A DNA stretch of 64,000 nt from Lepisosteus oculatus (GCF_040954835.1 NC_090697.1:27521001-27585000); one strand, 5' to 3'. Counted from the first letter of the stretch, positions 1-13,444 are shown. The notes: generated from the letters alone by a model not told the origin. Program-made: numbers and translations.

Positions 1-241
1 CAGCGACGAGGAAGTGAAGGATCTCTGCGAGCTGGCGGAGCGCGACCCCTGCCTGGCCACCTCCTCCAGCCCCGTGCTCTTCAGTGCCTCCCCGCCACAC
101 AGACTCAAGCCCCTGGTCCGGGGTCAGGCCCGGCCCATCATCCTGGCTCATCTGGACCAGCCAGCGCCGTATAGACGACACCGGCACGGCTCCAGAGGGG
201 AGCAGCGAAGGCCCAGCTTGGACCTAGAGAAGATGCAGCAG
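1..241 (+). CDS. penultimate exon of the unidentified left gene
   Basis: Open from base 2 to the donor at 241/242 (CAG|GTACAG). The reading frame runs on into the intron as hydrophobic, low-quality sequence, which supports splicing at this point. Base composition is GC-rich and typical of the other coding exons here. Confidence 0.6.
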
Positions 242-3200
242 GTACAGTCTGGGGTTCGATTCTTTGCTTTCTTCCTCCTTCCCTCCCTGCTATTGTTTGT
301 GACCTCCATCGCCCTTGTGCAGCTTTTTTGTTTTCCTTAGCAATCTCTCTCCTCTTTCCTCATGCCTTTCCTAGGAATGGTAGACCTAAAGGCCGTTTTT
401 TTCCCATGTTTTCCTGAAGTAGAAAGGACAACACCAATGAGTGCAGAGATATTTGTGTCCCAGGTGAGGGGGCTGGGGGTTGTTCGAGGTGGGTAACCCC
501 AGTTAGGACTCCCAAGATGGCCCCCTCTGCCCCAGCTGTCGCTGTTGAAGAAGACGGCAGTTGGGAACAGCGGCTTGTGCTGCAGATGCAGAGCGCTGCC
601 CTTCGCCAAGGTGGGGCTGGAAACGGGGCTGTCCCCTCCGAGCGGGGCACGCCGCCCCTGCTAGCGTGTGGTCCCCCGGGGGGCTGGGGAAGAACGGCAG
701 ATGTCCTCTCTACCCCTGCGAAAGCTGAAGAGACTGAAAGCAGGGCCAAACCTAACAATAACTCAGAAGCCGGCCGGTCCCGCGGCCTTCAGATCCAACA
801 GCCTCCAGGGTCCAGGCTGACAGACGAGGGGTTGTGGGGGGTCCATATGTCTCTGGGAGAGTGCGGAGAGGCTGAACAGATGACGGGGTGTCGGGGGGCG
901 ATGAGTGGCGGCAGGCCCACAAAGCGGGGACCAGGGGGCCGCCCAGTCAAGTGGAATGGGATGGATGGAATGGGACAATAGGGGGCCCGTGTGGCGGCTT
1001 CGCACGCAGTCTCACGTTAACCCTTCGTTACCCCTTCTCTGTGCGCAGTCTTGGAGGAAGGGGTGTCTTTGAAGCAACTTGCCAGTCAGGCTCGCTGTGA
1101 GCCAGTACTGGGAATGACACGATGTCTGCATCTGCTGGCATTGTATAATAGGGGAAAATACTTGTTGGAGGTCGTCTGCATGGCACATGTCACGAGGTGG
1201 GCTAAAAAATCTGTGGTTCATCGTGTTGTAACGCGTGACGAAGCACCTTTGTGTGAAGTGTGGCGTATCTGAGTGCTCTATGTTATTGCTGCAGCCCAAT
1301 CCACCTCCCCCACTTGTATTCTGCGAGGCGCAGAGCAGACTCTGAAGACGCTCTGGCCAGGCCCCGAGCCAGTGACACCCGACCCCCTCCCCCACACCAC
1401 CTCCCCGCACCTCCTCAGTTTTGCGTTACCAGATCTGCACTAGTTTAGCTGGAGGACAGCCTTCTAACCTCTCAGAAAGAAGGTGTCTGGATGGGTGTTT
1501 CTCTGATTTTGTGTTTTATTTATTTTTTGTAAAAGAAAACGGTGAAATCTTGAAATCCCTGAAGCCAGCGTTGCTTTAACACCCGTTGCCTGGTGGCTGG
1601 GGAACATGCACATTGCAAACTATGCTGTGCTATCCTGGAAATCGGTCAAAAAAGAGCAGCCAGAATAAATTCAAGACTGAAAGTTGTGTGTCGCACAGTG
1701 CGTGTGGATGTGCTAAAAAGCAGAGAGGCTTTTGGAGCTCAAAACGCAGAAAAGCTCATTTAAATTGTGGCTGCTTTATACTTGAAGTGGAAAACAGGAC
1801 ACACACTTTACAAGCTGATTTAGGATTGAAAAGATACTGAGTATGTGGAACAACTTACCAAGCTATGCTATGGAAGCTGACTCACTGGAATGCGTCAAGA
1901 AACAGCCTGACGGGATAACTAATCAATCTTGTGAGGCTGCGTGGAGCCTGAGACACTCTTACTTTGAGCTTGGTTGGTTTTGTTTGCAGAAGAAGAACTA
2001 TTAGGATCAGCACAAGCAAACACAGGCCCAATTTTCTTCACACGTCCTTAATTTCTTAAAAAAAACGCAAAACAAATGTGTTTCCAATGGCATACTGGTT
2101 TTACCCATTCAGGTTTTACAAGGATGGTTCTGCACACATTTCTAAGAATAACAGAAAGGGTGTAAATGACAGCAGGTCATTCGACGCATCTAAAATTTCA
2201 TCCAGTCATTTCCTAAAACCGCTCTGAGTATGTGCCTCAACCACCTGCCTGTGAAACCTGTTCCAGACACCTACCACTCTTTGGGTAAAGACATTGTGGC
2301 CCCATCCTAAAATAAATCACTTTTAGTTTTATTGACCTTGCTTCCCTACCGTGTGTGAAGTAGTCCCCCGAGCTGACACTTAAGATTTCATCTGCTTAGT
2401 TCGGATTCCATTATATACTGCAGAGATTTAGCTCCGTTAAACCTGTCCATGTCTGACCATCCCTGATGCGAGGTTGACACCAGCACGTCAGGATCCTGTT
2501 GTAGGGATGAAGTCGGGGGGGGGTCCATGTACCGTTGTTCAGCTGAGAAACAAATTACGGAGTGCCATGATCAAGCGCAGATGCACACAGATTGATGCTG
2601 GCTTTATAGGATGGAGGTCACAGAAGCTGGTTATACCTCTTCCTTGGTGCTATACTGAGCCACAGGACACATGGAGGTCCTGTAATGGGAGGCCCCATTT
2701 TTGTTTGGATTACACAGATGAGAGTATGTGGTAGGGGACTGCAAATATAGAGAGGGATCATTATGATTTGGGGTACTGCGGAAGGCCAGATCTGTCCATA
2801 AATTTTATACAATATAATCGTGACAGCAGTGGCAACTTAATTGATCCGAGGATCACATCCAGCCATTTCTTGAAATTACAGTATGGCTACGTAGCTTGTC
2901 CCATGATCCCACAATCCCTTGTGTGATGAAGTTCCTCCTTATCTCAGTTTCCACTTGTACCCTCTAGAACATGCTAGTATATAACATATAATACCACTTC
3001 CTCCTGTACAACTCCATCTCTCTATCCACTGAACCGATTCCAGAGCAGTAAGTCTCCCGAGTACTGTCATATTAAAATGAACAATGTTCATTTGTTGGCA
3101 CAGTCTGCTGTGTTAGATTCTGCATGATGCACAAGGTCTGGCGGCCAAGAGTGGATATTCTGCTGCTCCTTTTTCTGCCTGGTGTTGTGTCCCAGCAGTA

Positions 3201-6200
3201 AAATATCTGTGAGCATTTTAGTACTGTATGCTGGTGTTCTTCACGAGAGGGTGTGACTTAGCTGCGTGGTGGGATTCGGTGCTTTGTGCGACACTAGTTT
3301 TGCGTCCCCAATTAATTTCGACTGTCAGCTTAATCAATGCCCCTTGTAGACCTTTACTTAACAAACTGTACTGTACTTGTTTGTTCAACTGAATACATGT
3401 TAATGGTTTAGGAAACATGGAGAGTTGTAATTTGAGTAAAGACAATAAAAAAATACATAACAGGATATTCAGCGGTGCAGATAATGTACACTACCCCTTG
3501 AGTTCAACAGCCACCGAATCTTCTTACTGGTGTAGGGGGAGGAGATTACACTTATAACAGTTTACAGGAATAGTGTGGAAGACAGTCAATCTAATAAAGT
3601 GCAGGGAAGGCACAAGAATGTAAGTGCATGGTGTAAGCAGGGTAAATATGTAGAAATACCAGGAGAGCCTGGTCAGCCCTCACGGAAAATAAAGCAGCTG
3701 CATCTTTCTTTTTCTGCTGCTTGCTGAGCCTTTTCCAGTGGGTGAAAGCTCTGTGGGATGAAGCGGTAATCACGCAAACTGCAGACCTGTCTGGGGTGGA
3801 AATGAAAAACCCCTCCATGCCAGGGCATCGTTCAGCAGCTGGGCTGTGTTTGTGGGAACAGCTCAGGAAGGAGTGCAGGGCAGGAAATGAGCCTTATTAA
3901 AAGTCTGAATGGAGATGCGGGGAGTGGGGAAATGTAATGGCCCGGTTCAGATCTGACGTGATATCGGAGGTCATGCAGCCCTGCCTGTGAAATGACATTA
4001 GTGATGTTAGCGATAACATGGGCGACTGTAACTGGGTGTAAACTGAGATTAGTCCCGGCAGAAAGTTCTCCCTAGAAATCCAGAATGGGGTACAGTGTGC
4101 TTATTCTGCATGTTGGTGCCTAATCCCTGCCTCTCAGTTTGTCTTTATTTTTTTATTTTTTTTTTTAGAAAATGTTTCTTAAGAAGAACTGTGGCGGGAA
4201 AACAAGAACAGTTAAAATCTGGGTAAGTGTTGAGTTGTTGCTCTTTTGGTGTAAATTTGTACGGCTCTGGACATTTCCAGTGCATGGAATCCAAGTGATC
4301 CAAGGGAACCAACTGTTTGGAAGAAACGAGAGAGCGATAACACTGCCCACTTCCTTTAAAGACTTAGCTGCGTGGTACGTGCCCTGTCCCTCTTGCTGGA
4401 CGGAGTAAAATCAAAGTTGCCAAATGCATCAACTACTCTACCCCCTCAGCCTGGAGAGGGTTACAAAATCACTTCTAAACATTTGGGGCTCCATACATTC
4501 ACTGTTAGATAAACGTGGAAAATATTCAGGACCACAATGAATCTGCCCAGGAGCAGTTGTTCTGCCAAGGTCTCCCTAAGAGAAATCCAGAAAGTCATCT
4601 AGGAAGTCACAAAGAACCCCAAAGTTGCATCTAAGGATCTCCGCTAACGTCAGTGTTCATGCCTCAACCCTCAGGAACAGACCGAACGGGAATGGTTTTC
4701 ATGGGAGGACAGCCAGGAAGAAAGCACTGCTCTCTAAGAACATTGTCACACGTCTCAAGTTCACCAAAGAGCACCAGGACGATCCACAGGGCTACTGGAA
4801 GAGTGTTCTCTGGACAGATGAGTCAAAACTTGACCTTTTTGATTAAAGTGAGAAACGGTTTGTGTGACGAAAACCAAACTTCCAACAGAAGAAGCTCATC
4901 CTGACTGTCAAGCAGGGTGGTGGAGTATCATGGTTTAGGGCTGCTTTGCTGCCTCAGGATCTGGGCAATTTGCCATCTTTGACAGAACTATGAATTTGGA
5001 GTTCTGTCGGCACATTCTGGAGGAGACTGTCAGGCCTTCCATTCATCAGCTGAAACTGAGCCGAAAGTAGAAAGTGCAATGCAGCCATTCGGAGTCAGTG
5101 ATCCTAAACATACCAGCAGCACTGCTAAAGAAGAACTCTTGCCTTTGGATTGGACAAGTCAAAGTCCAGACCTAAAAAAGTTATTGCAGGACCTGCTGTA
5201 ACTGTTCATGCAAGGGGAACACTCAGCTGTCATCTGACTGGAAGCAGTTCTGTAATGAATAAAGGGCCAAAATGACTAATTACTAATACAAGTTCTGATC
5301 ATTGGTGTTGAGGGAGCTGTCAACAGGTACTGAATCCAAGGGTTCACATATTGAAACACATGAGGATATTTACTGTTGGATCATGTTTTTAAATAATCCA
5401 GATATATCTTATGTCTATGTGTTATGTCTTTTGATCTGGTTTTCCTCTTCTTTTACTAAGACTTTCATGAGGATCTAATTATGTTTTAGGACTAAATTAT
5501 AGCAGAATACAGACCAGCCCAGGGGGTTCACAAACTTTTTCACGGCTCTGTATTTGAATGAAACCCAAGAGTGTAGCTCGAGGCTCTTGCCAGCACAGGT
5601 CCTGAGCTGAGTAAGTGGAGAACTGCTCGAACAGCTTGAGAAACTCTGAGGGAAGGGGTTTTGGCAGTGTCCTGTGTGTTTCCAGATGGATTAACAGAAT
5701 GGGGAGCTGGTGAGATATGACGTTGGTGTCCGTGTGGATCGTTCGGAGCTGTGTGAACTTCCTTCCCTGTGAATAGCACACGTGTGAGACTCATGTGGGC
5801 GACTCTGCTTGCGTCAGCACTAGTTCTGTTCGTGCCCAATGGCAGACCAGGGCCACGCGCAAGCAGACGCACACGCGTTGTTTCTCATCCGACTGATATT
5901 TACTGTTCTGCACGCCACCGGAATTAAACTCCACACTGGAGGAAAATAGACTCTTTTGTTTAAATAGAATTTGGTTGATAAAAAAAAAAGTCAGTTCGAT
6001 TGTGGGGGGGGGATTTAAAATCTTTTCGGGGACAGTTTCTCATTGTTTTCCCCCGCGGTGAGCACATACAGTATTCAGTGATGTTAACTGGTGTTAACCT
6101 TCTTAGTCGTGCCTCTGAAGAGCTAAAATAAAAATTGGCCAGTGGCAATGCTGTGCATGGGAAACAGCTGTACTGGGTGGAGTCCGTCAGTGATGTGCGT

Positions 6201-9200
6201 TTTGAGATCACCGAAGAGCAGTTTTTGTGTCTTTGACACACTGCCAGGGACAAAACAAGCCCAGAATGTCAGAGTACCAGAGTAGTACTTTTTCTGAAGA
6301 TTCACTTCAGTCTTTCTTTCACCCAGACCCATAATTCTGTGCACTGAACTGAAAGTAGGCGAATGTTCTTTCATTTCATCGCCTCAACTTCTGTTTAGAT
6401 TACATGCCTGGAAAAGATAGACGTACCCCAAAACCAAAGACCCCAGCAGTTTTTGTGATTTCGTTTTTGCATGGTTGTGTGAACCACTTAATCAACCCCT
6501 GACAGTGTCTGGCCCCCCTCATGGCACCAGGAATAGTCTTGTCCTTCCTCTTGAGTGTCTGTCCCCGAACTGAATGAGGCCCAGCCCAGCACAGCCCTGT
6601 GGAGAACCAGGAGAGATTTCTGATAACACATGGAGTTTGCTGTATCCCAGCCCCCAGCCCACCGCACTGGGCAAATTGGGCAGAAAACATATGGTTCCTT
6701 TTTGAGGCTGGCCTCTTTGCAATGCATTTGCAATGGCTAATGATAACCATATCATACACTGGGGTACTGTATGAGGTCTAAACAAAAAAAAGTATGACAC
6801 TTGTAGGCTAGGCCATCTGTGTGTCCTGTAGCCATATTGAAACAGTTTGGTGAAATCATCTGGACTCGGGTCTTGAGACATTTTAATGAAAGATGTTCTG
6901 TGTATCTTTACCCCTTATCCCTTGTTTTAAAGTGTGCAAAGTGTTAATCTCGCAAAGTTCATCAACAGACTCCAGGTTCTTGTCTATGGTAGGTACTTCC
7001 TGTCGGGGCAGGGGTGAGGGGTGCAGTTGTGGGCTCGTTCAGAGGGTTGCCCCAGGATCAGGCGTGTCGGAGTTGAGACTGCGGGTGGGAATGAGGGGAA
7101 TGAGAATGAAGGGTGGATGTTGGATTTAGAAGAGCACACCTTGCTGCAGCTCCTTCGCAATACAGCCTGATACAGAGACAAGAAGAGGCTTGGGGCAGCA
7201 CGGTGGAGCAGTGGTCAGCAGTTGGGCCCTGGGTTCAACTCCTGGAGTACTGTCTTTGTGGAGTTTGGTTGTTTTCCCTGTGTTTGTCTGGATTTCCTCC
7301 AGGTGCTCCAGTTTTCTCCCACATTCCAAAGACATACTGTTAGGTTAATTGGCTTTTGGGAAAATTGGCCCTGGTGCACTTTTGTCTGTGCACCTGAGGT
7401 GTGCTGTGATGGACTGGAGTCCTCTCCAGGCTGTATCCTTTCTTGCACCTTCCATGCTTCCCAGGATAGGGTACGGACGTCTGTGACCCTGGATTGGATA
7501 AATGGTTTTTAAAATTGATGTAGTGTGAATGAGAGGCTAATTCCACCCTGAAATTTGTTTGGCTTGCTTTGGCCTCTGGATCCCTTCTGTGTGTTTTGTT
7601 TCCTTCTACTTTTCAGCATATTAACCTCTACAGCCTCCTCCCAGATCACCACTCAAACCTCATCAGGAATTATGTGAGCCCATTTCTTAAATCGCCCAGA
7701 GTTTGGGCCACAACAGCTGGATGAGAACTCTGTTCTGGGCACCCACAACTATTTGTGTAAAGTAGTGTTTACTGCTCACTGTTCAAAACAAATTCTTATT
7801 TAGTTTCTAGTTGTGACTACATGTATGCTTTCCGCTACTGAGTGTAAAACAGTTCCCTGTGATAATGCTGTCTATATCCTTGAATCAAATCTCCTCTTCT
7901 GTAGTGGAATATGTCCTAGTTACAGTACAGAGGGTAGGATGTTGATTAAAGCAGATCTCAGGACAGCCTTGGGGGGCGTGAGACTGGATCAATCCATACG
8001 ATAAGCCAGCTTGGTTTTTGATAGATGTAGATGTTGTTTCTGGGGAAAAAAAAAGTTTGCAATCCAACACAAGTCTTGCAACAAAAACAGGTTCAGGAAA
8101 CCGTGTTGAATAACATTATGGGGGGAGGCTGTGAGACTCATAGCTACATTCGAACTGCTTCCATTTGAACTTTTTCAACTTTTTGGTTGTTGCAAATTGC
8201 AGATGGTTAAGTTTTAAAATCCGTCTCCTTTTGGGGCGATTTGTCCCGGAGAGAGAGAGAGAGCCCCATGTGCTCTCCTGGGCTGAGGCACAATCAGATA
8301 AGGAGCTCTGTCCTATCGTCCATCGGCACATTCCTGGCTGACCGCGAGACGCAGCGCCATCAGCGACTGTTCAGGCCAGAGAAAGCGTGGTGTCCGTGCC
8401 AAGTCAACAAGCCATTTCCTGCTGATGAAAATGACTCGGGGGCTAATTTTAGAAACGATCTGATCAGCTCAGCCTGCTTCTTCCATAAACTGGCCTCTCC
8501 AGTTTCAAAAAGCTTTGTTGCAAGCCTGTTTTTTTTTTAAATAAATGATTCATCCTTGATTTAACTGGATCAGAGCATGTTCTTGATCGAATGGTCTCAT
8601 TAATGTTTAGGAGCTTGTATAGTTGTCCCCAACACAGCACTATTTTCAGGCTTGTTAAAGGAAAAGTGTTTAGCTACTTTAGTGTATAAAAATATAGTAT
8701 GTGACTGGAGACTGTGCTTCCAGAAATGAACCTTTCTCTTCAATTTCTGGAGAATTTCTGCTGATAAATTCAGTCTCTTGAGATACAGAGCAGTTTTTAA
8801 ATTGTGCAGCTGGCTGCCTGGAGAATATAGGTATTTGGAATGTGCAAATTCAATACCAAATGACAGTACCACAGACATTCTCGGCTGTTGACGATTCTGA
8901 ACAAATTCGTAATGTAGTACGCCAGTCTGTCCTTGTGTGGTTAGCATACCTAAATGTATTCATGGAGATTACAGCTTTATCCAGTACTGGATAGCAGGGA
9001 AGCCGGTGCCCATCCCAACAAGTAACGGGTACAAGGCAGGATATGTCCTGGATGAGTTGCCAGTCAGTCGCAGGGCACACCCAGACACAGATACACACAC
9101 TCACACCAAGGCTAGTTTTCCCAGAAGCCAATTAACCTCTGTCTTTAGCCTGTGGAAGGAAACCAGAACACCCAGAGGAAACCCACACAAACACAAGGAG

Positions 9201-11103
9201 ACATCCACACAGACAGCACCACAGGAATTGAACCCAGGGATCCAGTGCTGCCAAGCAGCAGTGCTAACCACTGCACTACCGTTGGCTAAAATAGAGAGGA
9301 AAATTGACACTGGGACCTGCATGTGCCACCAAATGTAAATGTCAGTGAGCAACTCTTTTCAATAATTGGGCTAAAGCAAGCTCATTTAAAACTGGCATAG
9401 ACATGCTGATTGCTTGTAGTGTAATCACTCATGAACCAAGTGTGGAGGATGCACATCGTGACCTCGCTCTGCATAAGCTCTTAATCTGGGGAAGAGCAGA
9501 GCTATAGCTGGCTATTAATACTGCACCCATTAAGATAATAACATTAACCTCTTATACCTGCTGGCCCTGGAGTGTCCTGTGATGGACTGCTCTAGCTGCA
9601 GTTCGTGATGGAGGATGTAGGTGCAGCACTGTGCCAGTGTGAACTATTATTACCATAATTACCAGTATTTTTTACAGCTTTATTGGGAGTGAAGGATGTG
9701 CCGAGTAACACTTGGTAAAAGACACAAGTCTTTCCGTGTAGGAACCCCTGAGGCCAGAATGAATGAAACGTCCCTCACAAATTCAAATCTCAAGTCTCTT
9801 AAGTGGACTAAGAGTGGTATCTTGAAGCTTGTTACACTAATTAAATTAATATAAAATCGGAGCCAGCTGGCTCCAAGATCCTGCTGTTTTGAAAGATCGT
9901 TCACAGTGTTGGCTTGGTAGTGCTGTGTGATTGTTACTGTGCTGGCACCGTTCAGAGCTCGGCTCGATACTGTCATAGCATGACTTCAGCACATAGAAAC
10001 GATCCCCTCTAGTCATCTGAATGGTCTGATCTCATCGTGAATAGTTCAGAGGCCGGCTGACCCGTCTCCATGGGGCCGTGGAGGGGGTCTCCGAGACCAT
10101 GGGGGTGGAGATGTGTGAGGCAAATTGAAAAATTATGGAAGAGAAAAGCCATCCTAATTTACTACACTTGGGCTGTGTCTGCACCAGCAGCCAACAAAGC
10201 GTTTCCTTCTAAATATGGAATACAACTTTCTGAACCATGCTTACGGATAGGGGAATACCATTAATGCAATTATAGAACAGAAGACAGACCTGCTCGAAAC
10301 AAAGCGTTCCTTTTACATCCAGCTAAAGTGAGGGTAATAAAATATATTGATCTATAGATACATTGGACAAATGTTTCTCATTACACCGAGTTCTGCTTGC
10401 TTTCCTGCATGCTCTGCTAACAGTCCTGGAGAGGCCGGGTTTACAGAAGGGTAGATTCAGGGTACCATTGTGCAGCGAGCAATTGGCGCTGAAGAGCTGC
10501 ACACCTCAGGTAAAGACAAAGAGATCTTGACCGGTACACCAGGCGTGATTTCCAGCCACTGTGTGACCAGCAGGGTCCAACAAACTGTGGCTTTTACCAT
10601 GGAGGGATTCAGGACTTCTGCTGCAGGAAAACATTGGCATCCTAGATTATCCTTACACACGCATCACACCTTCCACCTTCTCTCAGACTGAGACTTTCTT
10701 TTTTAAATCCTCTCTGCTCATTTACAGATTCCAGCTTTTTCCACCTCTTTCCCAGTTCCCCTTCTTCTTGCTCATAGTCTTTTTCACTGCCCAGTCTCAC
10801 CTACTCAGGCCTCTGACTGAAATTCCCCTTCGTTCCCCCTCCTCTGTCCTCCTGTGCTTTTATATCCCTGCTGCCTTCCTTTTTCTCCTGCGCGCCTGAA
10901 AGACAAGGTTGTGTTTCTTCTTTCGTGGAATTAACCTCTGCGCGCTCCTTCATGGTCAATCCTCTGCTTTCTTTCAGGGTTCGAACAGCAGCCGCTCCCT
11001 TCCCAGGTACACCTACGACCCTTCGACCTTCGCCTTCCGCTCGCTGAGCACTGCCCCTCCCTGTAGCCCCCGGACCCCCCCAGAGGAGCCTCCCTGTGCT
11101 TGA
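1..11103 (+). CDS. 3' part of an unidentified protein-coding gene (two last exons)
   Basis: Two open segments join in frame across a 10.7 kb intron. The first (1-241, codons from base 2) ends in CAG followed by a GT donor. The second (10978-11103) follows a CTTTCAG acceptor and ends at TGA. Both junctions are phase 0. The joined C-terminus is about 120 residues, rich in Ser, Pro and Arg, starting SDEEVKDLCELAERDPC, passing through RRPSLDLEKMQQ and ending SPRTPPEEPPCA. There are no membrane segments or catalytic motifs, so it looks like a disordered regulatory tail. RRPSLDLEKM resembles the short basic motif of the FAM53 family, but the surrounding sequence and C-terminus do not clearly fit, so I give no name. 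The gene is cut by the left window edge and lies tail-to-tail with SLC4A1AP. Other exons inside the intron cannot be excluded. Confidence 0.55.
2172..3060 (+). repeat. two diverged copies of dispersed repeat family R1
   Basis: Bases 2172-2400 and 2835-3060 share phrases (atccag, ttgttcc, cactccc, ttgtgtaaag) with at least ten other places in this window. A Tc1-like relic lies between them. The family is a non-coding interspersed repeat; I cannot assign a name. Confidence 0.55.
2470..2795 (+). mobile_element. Tc1-like transposase relic
   Basis: Conceptual translation gives a stretch like the region around the second catalytic Asp of Tc1 transposases: DAGFIGWRSQKL, then PHFCLDYTDESMW in place of the family's usual FCLDYTDGR..VW. 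Frames are broken and neither terminal inverted repeat is visible. It is non-functional. Confidence 0.45.
4430..5560 (+). mobile_element. degraded Tc1/mariner-family DNA transposon
   Basis: Bases 4625-4846 encode a run of Tc1-like transposase with several family motifs in order: RLKFTKEHQD, then WKSVLWTDESKLDLF, where the Asp of TDES is the second catalytic residue of the DDE triad. Later parts lie in other frames (for example VKQGGGVSWFRAAL-like sequence near 4905-4945), with stops between. The right end near 5528-5556 (cacaaactttttcacggct) looks like a Tc1 terminal inverted repeat; the left end is unclear. It is a dead copy. Confidence 0.75.
7190..7515 (+). mobile_element. tRNA-derived SINE, plus orientation
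   Basis: It begins with a degenerate tRNA-like head (gcagcacggtggagcagtgg, then gggttcaactcc as the B-box), followed by the central phrases gttttccctgtgtttgtc and ttaattggcttttggg, and ends gattggataaatggtttt. This SINE type is very common in ray-finned fish genomes. Confidence 0.8.
8240..8265. repeat. short GA repeat
   Basis: A run of about eight GA dinucleotides inside the left-gene intron. Confidence 0.6.
8968..9292 (-). mobile_element. tRNA-derived SINE, minus orientation
   Basis: Reverse complement of the same SINE type as at 7190: aagccaattaacctc, then ggaaacccacacaaacac, then the B-box complement ggaattgaaccc, ending in ccactgcac. It is nearly full length. Confidence 0.75.
10978..11103 (+). 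CDS. last coding exon of the unidentified left gene
   Basis: The acceptor is a pyrimidine-rich tract ending CTTTCAG; 42 codons end in TGA. The encoded tail is SLPRYTYDPSTFAFRSL followed by a Pro-rich end. The aromatic core YTYDPSTFAF is the part most useful for a homology search. Confidence 0.6.
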   Translation, partial: GSNSSRSLPRYTYDPSTFAFRSLSTAPPCSPRTPPEEPPCA

Positions 11104-11989
11104 GGTGGAGGAGCCCCCACCTCCACCCTGAGACAAAGACATCCCAGGAGGAGAACACAACTTTGGGCTCACTTCGTCCTCCCAGGAACCTTTCCATCGG
11201 GAAGGTTACTTTTAATATTAGTTAGGATCTGATTAAAAACAAAAAACAAAAGCAATGAAGTGTCTTGCAAACCAGATTGCTCTCTCTTTCTCAGGAATCT
11301 CATATAAGCTCAGCAGTAAACAGAGTGGAGTTATATACAGAATTACACAGAAACCAGCAGGAACCAGATTCCACCCCTTCCCTCAGGGTCTGGATCAAGA
11401 CTGTTTAGAAACACGCAGGCGGAGAAGGATTTGGTCCTACGATCTGTCTGCCTTTCAAGGGAAGCATTACTCCTCCCTTTCAAAGCAGGCCAGCTGCATG
11501 AATCAGCCGGCTTCAGCTGCCAGCCTACGATCGTTTCAGATCTCTTAGTTACTGTATTTTCCGTCTGCTGCCCTTTGCCTCCGAAGAAATCCTGCTGGCA
11601 TCCCGTAGGATTGGAGCAAGACCGCAGAAGAGTGGCCTGCCCAGCGGCAGGGAGAAGGGATTTTGAAGAAAGCCGTCAGGACATCGGGTAAAGCAGTAAC
11701 TGCTGCATTCAAACCTGCCACCTTGCTGTGGGGCACTCACGAAGCACAGGGGAATTGATGAGGGTGTGCTGCAGGGGCTTGAGAAGTGGCTCAGGAGCTC
11801 CCTGCAGTGTACCTGAAGGCGCTAACAAAACAATCACGCCTTGTTCTAGACTAGGGGGTAAGCATTGTGTCAGCTCATGGGTAGGGACACACTCAGTGCT
11901 GGTCACAGACGGGTTTCATCTAGATTGGAATTTGAATTTGAGTGAGGGACACTAACCTCTTGAAGATAAAAGAAGCTTGCTAGTAAAAA

Positions 11990-11995
11990 AATAAA
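11990..11995 (+). terminator. candidate poly(A) signal of the left gene
   Basis: First canonical AATAAA after the stop codon, giving a 3'UTR of about 0.9 kb. Not confirmed. Confidence 0.3.
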
Positions 11996-12773
11996 TTCTC
12001 CCACATTTCTGAAGTAGACACTTCTTTACACCGCACTACCCTCAGAACAACAGTGTTTCAACTTAAAAGTGACATTCATACAATCTGCATTTTTCACATT
12101 TCCCTTAAAGCGAATGCACCTTAACAATTCTACAGTAATAAGATTTATAGTAATGATATACACAAAACCATGCTTGGATAAAACCACACATTTGTTGCCG
12201 GTCACCATTACTTGTGACTTTGTGGAGTTAACAGCAAAAGCTAATGTATGAACAAGGCCTTTGTCACCAGTGACGACGCAACGTGAAAGAAAGTGCACTA
12301 TGGACTTATGCAGCTTGCCTGCTCTCACCCTCCGATCTTTTGCCGTCACACACAGAGGAGACAATCCAATCACCGAGGGCTGGCCCAGTTGTGTAAGTGA
12401 ATGTGGAGCTTGTAAAAGTTGATGTACAGTATGCAGATGAATGAACATAAGATGTACTGTATTTATGCAGATAAATGCAAATGTATGACAATGCAAATGT
12501 ATGAAGATCAAATGCTTAAAGTGTTACAAGGTAATGGTTTGAGGCAATGTTGTACTATCAGAAAGAAGTCATTATTTTTTTCCTTCCCTGTGAAAGTGTC
12601 GCATATATTCCAAAGTAAAAATATATGACTTATGACCACATGGGTGGAGCTCTTCCCTGTTTCATTTGTACATGGGCTGGGTGCAGCGGTGTTTGGGATG
12701 GCAGAGGGACTTGGGTGTAAACAATTCTCTTCATCGATGGATTATCCATACTTCTGAAAGGTAAGTAATAAGG

Positions 12774-12957
12774 AAGGTTACAAACAAGATAAGGCCCATC
12801 TAGCCCAACTGTTAGTCAGTACTTACAATAATTGATCTGAGAATCTCATCTAGCCTTTTCTTGAAAAAATCAAGTGTACTGGCTTTAACAACATGTCTGG
12901 GTAGTTTGTTTCACACTCCCCACAACCCTTTGCTTAAAGAAGTGCTTCCATTGTGTT
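12774..12957 (+). repeat. R1 dispersed repeat copy
   Basis: Phrases ggttacaaac, aattgatctgag, tctagc, gggtagtttg, cacactccccac and tgcttaaagaagtg match the other R1 copies. Confidence 0.65.
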
Positions 12958-13444
12958 TTATTGTTCATTATGAAGAAGTCTGCCAGATTGACTTTGTTGA
13001 AGCCATGTGAGGTAGCTCACATTAGAGGCACTGGTACTCAGTAGGGAACAGATCAAAGTCACAACCCACACACACATCTTACAGTCAGACTGCTCTTTAT
13101 TGGCTGGAACAATATGTACAACACCAGCTTGTGTCAGGTGCAGCACCAGGGTGGTTGATGTCCTGTCCAAGATGGCCCAAAGAGTAGCAGTGGGGTGTGT
13201 AGGTAGCTGTGAGGCTTCAGTCTAAATCCCTGTGACTGTGTTGGTTAAGCCAGTAGCCTGCACTCTAAATACACAGCTGATACCATGATAGCACAGCCAG
13301 TTTTCAGGCTGAAGACTGACGAAGCAGTCGAGGAGCTGGAGCCTTCGGACTGGGGACTGTGTTGTGGGGTCTGGGACAGAGGCTGATGTGAATGTCTTCT
13401 TCCAGTTGTCTCTAATCCTTTCTGGTTTGGTCATCTATTAATGT

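Larger units (their letters stand above)
242..10977 (+). other. intron of the left gene, repeat-rich
   Basis: Non-coding by reading-frame quality. It holds two Tc1-like relics, two copies of a dispersed repeat (here called R1) at 2.2-3.1 kb, two tRNA-derived SINE copies in opposite orientation, and a short GA repeat near 8250. No further exon could be recognised. Confidence 0.5.
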
